From Streptomyces albipurpureus (GTDB lineage: Bacteria; Actinomycetota; Actinomycetes; Streptomycetales; Streptomycetaceae): a stretch of DNA of 64,000 bases. Shown in pieces: positions 60,631 through 64,000 of the stretch; positions within the stretch are counted from its first letter, which is position 1, and every line of letters begins with the position of its first letter. The notes below the pieces were generated by a model. That model ran no database searches, was not told the origin of the DNA, and was given only the letters and a program-made list of their open reading frames with translations. Location of the stretch: NCBI RefSeq assembly GCF_023701525.1, contig NZ_JAMQAW010000104.1, positions 52,767 to 116,766 of the forward strand, read 5' to 3'. The position numbers were made by a program, and so were the translations under genes.

Positions 60631-60638
60631 GGGCCCTT

Positions 60639-62060
60639 GTGCGAGATCCGATGACCGTCCTCACCGAGGCATTCACCGCCTTCGTCCTGGGGAAGGTGGA
60701 GACCACGCGGATGCCCGTACGCACCTCCACCGGGCAGGCCCAGGCCGTCTATCTGCCGACCGCTGCCCCTGGCCTCGGTGACTCGGGTGTGATCATCGGC
60801 CGTGAGGTCTACAGCGGGAAGGGCTACATCTACGACCCGTTCCAGCTGTACGGGCAACAGCTCCCGGCCCCTCACTGGCTCGTACTCGGCGAATCCGGCA
60901 ATGGGAAGTCAGCGCTGGAGAAGACCTACGTCCTACGCCAACTCCGCTTCCGCGACCGCCAGGTCGTGGTGCTCGACGCCCAGGGCGAGGACGGTGTCGG
61001 CGAATGGAACCTCATCGCCCAGGAGCTGGGAATAACCCCTATCCGGCTCGACCCGATGACCGCCATGGACGACGGCATCCGGCTGAACCCGCTCGACCCC
61101 GCGATCACCTCGACCGGTCAGCTCGCCCTGCTGCGCACGATCATCGAGGTCGCCATGGGCCACGGTCTGGACGAACGCTCCGGCTTCGCCCTGAAGGTCG
61201 CCCACGCCTATGTCCGGGAGACCATCACCACCCGCCAGCCGGTCCTCACCGACATCGTCGAACAGCTACGCCATCCCGAAGCGGAGTCGGCAGAGGCGAT
61301 GAATGTCGACATAGACGATGTACGCGCCTGGGGACTCGATGTCGCCCTCGTACTGGACCGCCTTGTCGATGGTGACCTCAGGGGCATGTTCGACGGCCCG
61401 ACCACCGTCGGCATCGACCTCGACGCCCCGCTGATCGTCTTCGACCTCTCACACATCGACCGCAACTCCATCGCCATGCCCATCCTGATGGCGATCGTGG
61501 GGGTGTGGCTGGAGCACACCTGGATTCGCCCAGACCGGAAGAAACGCATCTTCCTGGTGGAAGAGGCCTGGCACATCATCAATTCGCCCTTTGTCGCGCA
61601 ACTCTTCCAGCGGCTCCTCAAGTTCGGTCGACGGCTCGGTCTCTCCTTCGTCGCCGTCGTCCACCATCTCTCCGATGTCGTCGACGGCGCGGCGGCCCGG
61701 GAGGCGGCGGCCATCCTCAAGATGGCCTCCACCCGCACGATCTACGCCCAGAAGGCCGATGAGGCCAGAGCGACCGGCCAGGTACTCGGCCTACCTCGCT
61801 GGGCAGTGGAGATCATTCCGACCCTCACTCCCGGCATCGCGGTCTGGGACGTCAACGGGAACGTCCAGGTGGTCAAGCATCTGATCACCGAGGCGGAACG
61901 TCCGCTGGTCTTCACCGACCGTGCCATGACCGAGTCCTCTGGCCCGATCCTTCCGGAGGATCTGCAAGCCGCGGAGTGGGAGACGGAACAGCGAGCAGCC
62001 CTCATCGACCAACAGCGCTTCAACGGGTCGGCCGAGTCCTCAGAGTCAACTGTCGCCTGA
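60639..62060 (+). CDS. VirB4-type ATPase (C-terminal ATPase half)
   Basis: 473 residues from GTG 60639 (ATG 60651 also possible). Walker A GESGNGKS (residues 84-91), Walker B IFLVEEAW (304-311), then RFGRRLGLSFVAVVHHLSDV, the VirB4 sensor region. It powers assembly or transport of the T4SS-like complex. Lies 8 bp after its N-terminal partner. Confidence 0.9.
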   Translation: MRDPMTVLTEAFTAFVLGKVETTRMPVRTSTGQAQAVYLPTAAPGLGDSGVIIGREVYSGKGYIYDPFQLYGQQLPAPHWLVLGESGNGKSALEKTYVLRQLRFRDRQVVVLDAQGEDGVGEWNLIAQELGITPIRLDPMTAMDDGIRLNPLDPAITSTGQLALLRTIIEVAMGHGLDERSGFALKVAHAYVRETITTRQPVLTDIVEQLRHPEAESAEAMNVDIDDVRAWGLDVALVLDRLVDGDLRGMFDGPTTVGIDLDAPLIVFDLSHIDRNSIAMPILMAIVGVWLEHTWIRPDRKKRIFLVEEAWHIINSPFVAQLFQRLLKFGRRLGLSFVAVVHHLSDVVDGAAAREAAAILKMASTRTIYAQKADEARATGQVLGLPRWAVEIIPTLTPGIAVWDVNGNVQVVKHLITEAERPLVFTDRAMTESSGPILPEDLQAAEWETEQRAALIDQQRFNGSAESSESTVA

Positions 62061-62082
62061 GGTCCGCAGGTGAAGGAGTGAG

Positions 62083-63735
62083 ATGAGGGAACACCAACAG
62101 CCCCGCGAACGGACCGGTGGAGTCCCTGACGGTCTCCTGGTGGGCCTGATCGGTCTTCTCTTCGGTTCACTGGTGATGGCCTGGACGGCCACCGGTCTGG
62201 CCGGCCTCTTCGCCCATGGGTCCTGGCCCACCCAGGTGACCTTCAAGAACACCCCGGGGGCCCTGCGCTCCCTGATCTCCGCCCCGCAAGACCTCTCCGC
62301 GGCCTGGCCAGCGACCCCTCAAGGCGAGCTCTCGGGGTACGGAATGTTCTGGGGCATCCTGATCGGCGAGCTGATGGTGCTGGCCGTGCTGGCGATCTTC
62401 GCCGTGGGCACCTTGGCCCGGTGGAAGTCGGTACGGGCAGCAGCTCGCTCGGGGCGGCCTCTTGCGGAGCAGACCGCAGATCCGACGCACCAGCACCCGC
62501 CCGTACCGGGACAGGGGGTTGAGCGCTCCCCTCGGGAGGCCGTCACCGGCCCGACCCATGGTGTCTGGGACCCTTACGGCCCCTCCACACCGACGGCAAG
62601 CGCCCCTCCAGAACCCCAGCACCCTCAGCCGGGAACTCCACCGGGATCTGCCGGCCAGCAGGTCACTCCGATGGCTTCGCCGGCGACCAGCCCCCCGCCT
62701 GCCCTTTCCGTTTCGCCTTCCGTTTCCGTGCCTCCGCTCTTCGTGCCTCCCCCTTCGGCGGCTTCACTTCCGACGTCTTCGCTGATGGCACCCATCGTCG
62801 TCCCCGCACCGCGTGCCCAGCGTCTGATCTATGGCGATGCAGACACCCGGCGTCCCACCGCGGTCCAGAGCATCCTGGACGCGGCAGGTCCCGCACTCGT
62901 GATCACATCCGAGCCCGGCGTCTGGGCCGAGACCAAGGACGCCCGGTCCAAGCTCGGACCGGTCCATGTCTATGACCCGGGCCACCTCTGTGACACTCCG
63001 GCCCGCCTCCACTGGTCTCCGATCGCGCGCTGTGAGGACGCCGCTGTCGCTGCCGACAGGGCCACGGCCCTACTGGCGCCCGTGCGGCCGCGCGCGATCA
63101 TCGACACGGCGATGGCCGACACCGCCGAGACCCTGTTGCGTTGCTGGTTGCATGCGGCAGCCGTGGACAACCGCCCGTTCAAACAGGTCCATCGCTGGGC
63201 CCAGGGCGGCGGTATCCAGGAGGCGGTACGTATCCTCCGTACGCATCCCAAAGCCGCGGCGGGCCTGGCCGGTCTCTTGGAGTCAGCGCTCACAGCGCAT
63301 CCAGAACGCCGGGAGATCGCCCAGCAGTTGACCGCTCGGGCTCTCTCGGCGCTCTCTGCGGTACATATCCGCGAGGCTTGCACACCGAATCGAAATGATG
63401 CCCTCGCCTTGGAATCATTCGTAAACGAAGGGGGAACCCTCTATCTGGTGGGGGAACCCATCGAGGATCCCCGCTCCCAGCCTGGAGCGATGCCATTGCT
63501 GACAGCACTGGCCTCAGACGTGGTCGAGCACGGCCGCCGCATGGCCGCACGGTCATCCGCCGGCCGGCTCGACCCACCAATGACGCTGGTCCTCGATGAT
63601 GTGGCAGCCGTAGCTCCCCTTCCGCGCCTTCCGGAGCTGCTGGCGAGCGGCCAGGACCAGGGCATGCCGACCCTGGTCCTCCTTCGCTCGGCAGAGCAGG
63701 CCCGCGCCCGCTGGTCGCAGCCCCTGCCCCAGTAG
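62083..63735 (+). CDS. VirD4/TraG-like coupling protein homologue lacking the P-loop
   Basis: 550 residues: two N-terminal TM helices (residues 18-42 and 88-112), a Pro-rich linker (130-245), then a TraG/VirD4-like core. Where the P-loop GxTGSGKT belongs the sequence is GDADTRRPT (251-259), without GK[ST]. Walker-B-like TLVLDDVAAVAPLPRLPELLASGQDQG (501-527) is typical of coupling proteins but has Asp-Asp for Asp-Glu. It ends soon after, so the C-terminal region is short. Probably a pseudo-ATPase that retained a structural or substrate-recruiting role. Confidence 0.78.
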   Translation: MREHQQPRERTGGVPDGLLVGLIGLLFGSLVMAWTATGLAGLFAHGSWPTQVTFKNTPGALRSLISAPQDLSAAWPATPQGELSGYGMFWGILIGELMVLAVLAIFAVGTLARWKSVRAAARSGRPLAEQTADPTHQHPPVPGQGVERSPREAVTGPTHGVWDPYGPSTPTASAPPEPQHPQPGTPPGSAGQQVTPMASPATSPPPALSVSPSVSVPPLFVPPPSAASLPTSSLMAPIVVPAPRAQRLIYGDADTRRPTAVQSILDAAGPALVITSEPGVWAETKDARSKLGPVHVYDPGHLCDTPARLHWSPIARCEDAAVAADRATALLAPVRPRAIIDTAMADTAETLLRCWLHAAAVDNRPFKQVHRWAQGGGIQEAVRILRTHPKAAAGLAGLLESALTAHPERREIAQQLTARALSALSAVHIREACTPNRNDALALESFVNEGGTLYLVGEPIEDPRSQPGAMPLLTALASDVVEHGRRMAARSSAGRLDPPMTLVLDDVAAVAPLPRLPELLASGQDQGMPTLVLLRSAEQARARWSQPLPQ

Positions 63736-63871
63736 CAAGCACAGAGTCCGGGTAAAGGTCGTGTCGTCTGCCGTCTTGGGTCATGGGCACGATTCCCCTA
63801 CCCGCTACCCGTGAAATACCGGGCGGGCCCCATGGAATACAAGGCAGGAAAAAAGTGGGGGCCTCTACGTG

Positions 63872-63904
63872 TTGAACGCAGAAATATGTCTTGAACGCAG
63901 AAAT
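63872..63904. repeat. Direct repeat TTGAACGCAGAAAT x2
   Basis: Perfect 14-bp copies at 63872-63885 and 63891-63904, just beyond the rRNA terminator. Confidence 0.8.
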
Positions 63905-63941
63905 GCCTCAACCCCCGCACCGATGGTGCGGGGGTTGAGGC
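63905..63941 (-). terminator. rRNA operon terminator
   Basis: Perfect 16-bp stem CCTCAACCCCCGCACC / GGTGCGGGGGTTGAGG with a 3-nt loop, 10 nt after the 5S 3' end on the minus strand, followed there by GCATTTCTGC. Confidence 0.85.
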
Positions 63942-63950
63942 TAAAGATTG

Positions 63951-64000
63951 TTCGGCGGTGTCCTACTCTCCCACAGGGTCCCCCCTGCAGTACCATCGGC
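63951..64000 (-). rRNA. rrf: 5S rRNA, 3' part
   Basis: Reverse complement reads GCCGATGGTACTGCAGGGGG...GGGAGAGTAGGACACCGCCGAAC, the conserved 3' half of actinobacterial 5S rRNA. The 5' part and the rest of the rRNA operon lie beyond the right edge. Confidence 0.93.

Noticed and set aside
1..64000. tRNA genes, insertion sequences, integrases, attachment sites
   Set aside because: None recognised on reading both strands; no transposase DDE or integrase R-H-R-Y motifs, and no tRNA T-loop/acceptor pattern was noticed. A tRNAscan and IS search would settle this.

Overview
The window is high-GC actinobacterial DNA from the core chromosome of a Streptomyces-like organism. It encodes the atypical response regulator GlnR, the mycothiol synthase MshD, a Nur-type nickel regulator, a c-di-GMP-binding anti-sigma factor of the RsiG type, a PhoP-style PHO box before pstS, GTG/TTG starts, and the 3' end of an rRNA operon at the right edge. 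The gene order glnR / LacI / HtrA-like protease / two-component pair / 5'-nucleotidase / mshD / ppk / CHAD / NUDIX / pstSCAB / pit / csoR is one I recognise as conserved in streptomycetes. Everything is read from sequence; no database search was run.

Layout. 0-9 kb is accessory in character: a truncated MFS exporter, a DUF1877 gene, an orphan class I terpene synthase, a TetR regulator divergent from a DrrAB-type ABC exporter with two near-identical palindromes between them, then three minus-strand genes (GntR regulator, HAD phosphatase, aminoglycoside-phosphotransferase-like kinase). 9-24.5 kb is housekeeping and development: Eis-like acetyltransferase, R. etli-type asparaginase, RsiG, Dtd, YgfZ, Nur, nitrobindin, DsrE, then a sulfur block (DUF1416/SseC plus rhodanese CysA) preceded by a Cys-containing leader peptide and hairpin, then LmeA-like protein, MoaD-like protein, alpha/beta hydrolase, glnR and a LacI regulator. 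25-29.6 kb has an HtrA-like protease with an MprAB-like two-component pair.

29.8-48.7 kb is a phosphate-centred region: a secreted 5'-nucleotidase, polyphosphate kinase with a CHAD protein, a NUDIX hydrolase, pstSCAB behind a PHO box, and a Pit permease with a DUF47 partner. mshD, a secreted serine hydrolase and a TetR/membrane-protein pair lie inside it. CsoR, with its operator, closes this part. 49-54.3 kb holds small conserved proteins, an LppX-like lipoprotein, an exported FAD oxidoreductase and a PAP2 phosphatase.

54.5-63.7 kb is the most unusual part: a chromosomal type IV secretion-like set (lytic transglycosylase/NlpC-P60 enzyme, VirB2-like small protein, TcpC/VirB8-like, VirB6/TrbL-like, SCO6880-type, VirB4 ATPase, VirD4-like protein) with no relaxase, integrase or oriT-associated gene visible. 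The VirD4-like member has lost the P-loop. The set runs head-on into the 3' end of an rRNA operon (5S on the minus strand).

Several intergenic regions carry short tandem arrays (14-bp units at 38.6 and 48.8 kb, 19-bp units at 52.6 kb, 23-bp units at 31.7 kb), and several regulators are next to clear dyad operators.
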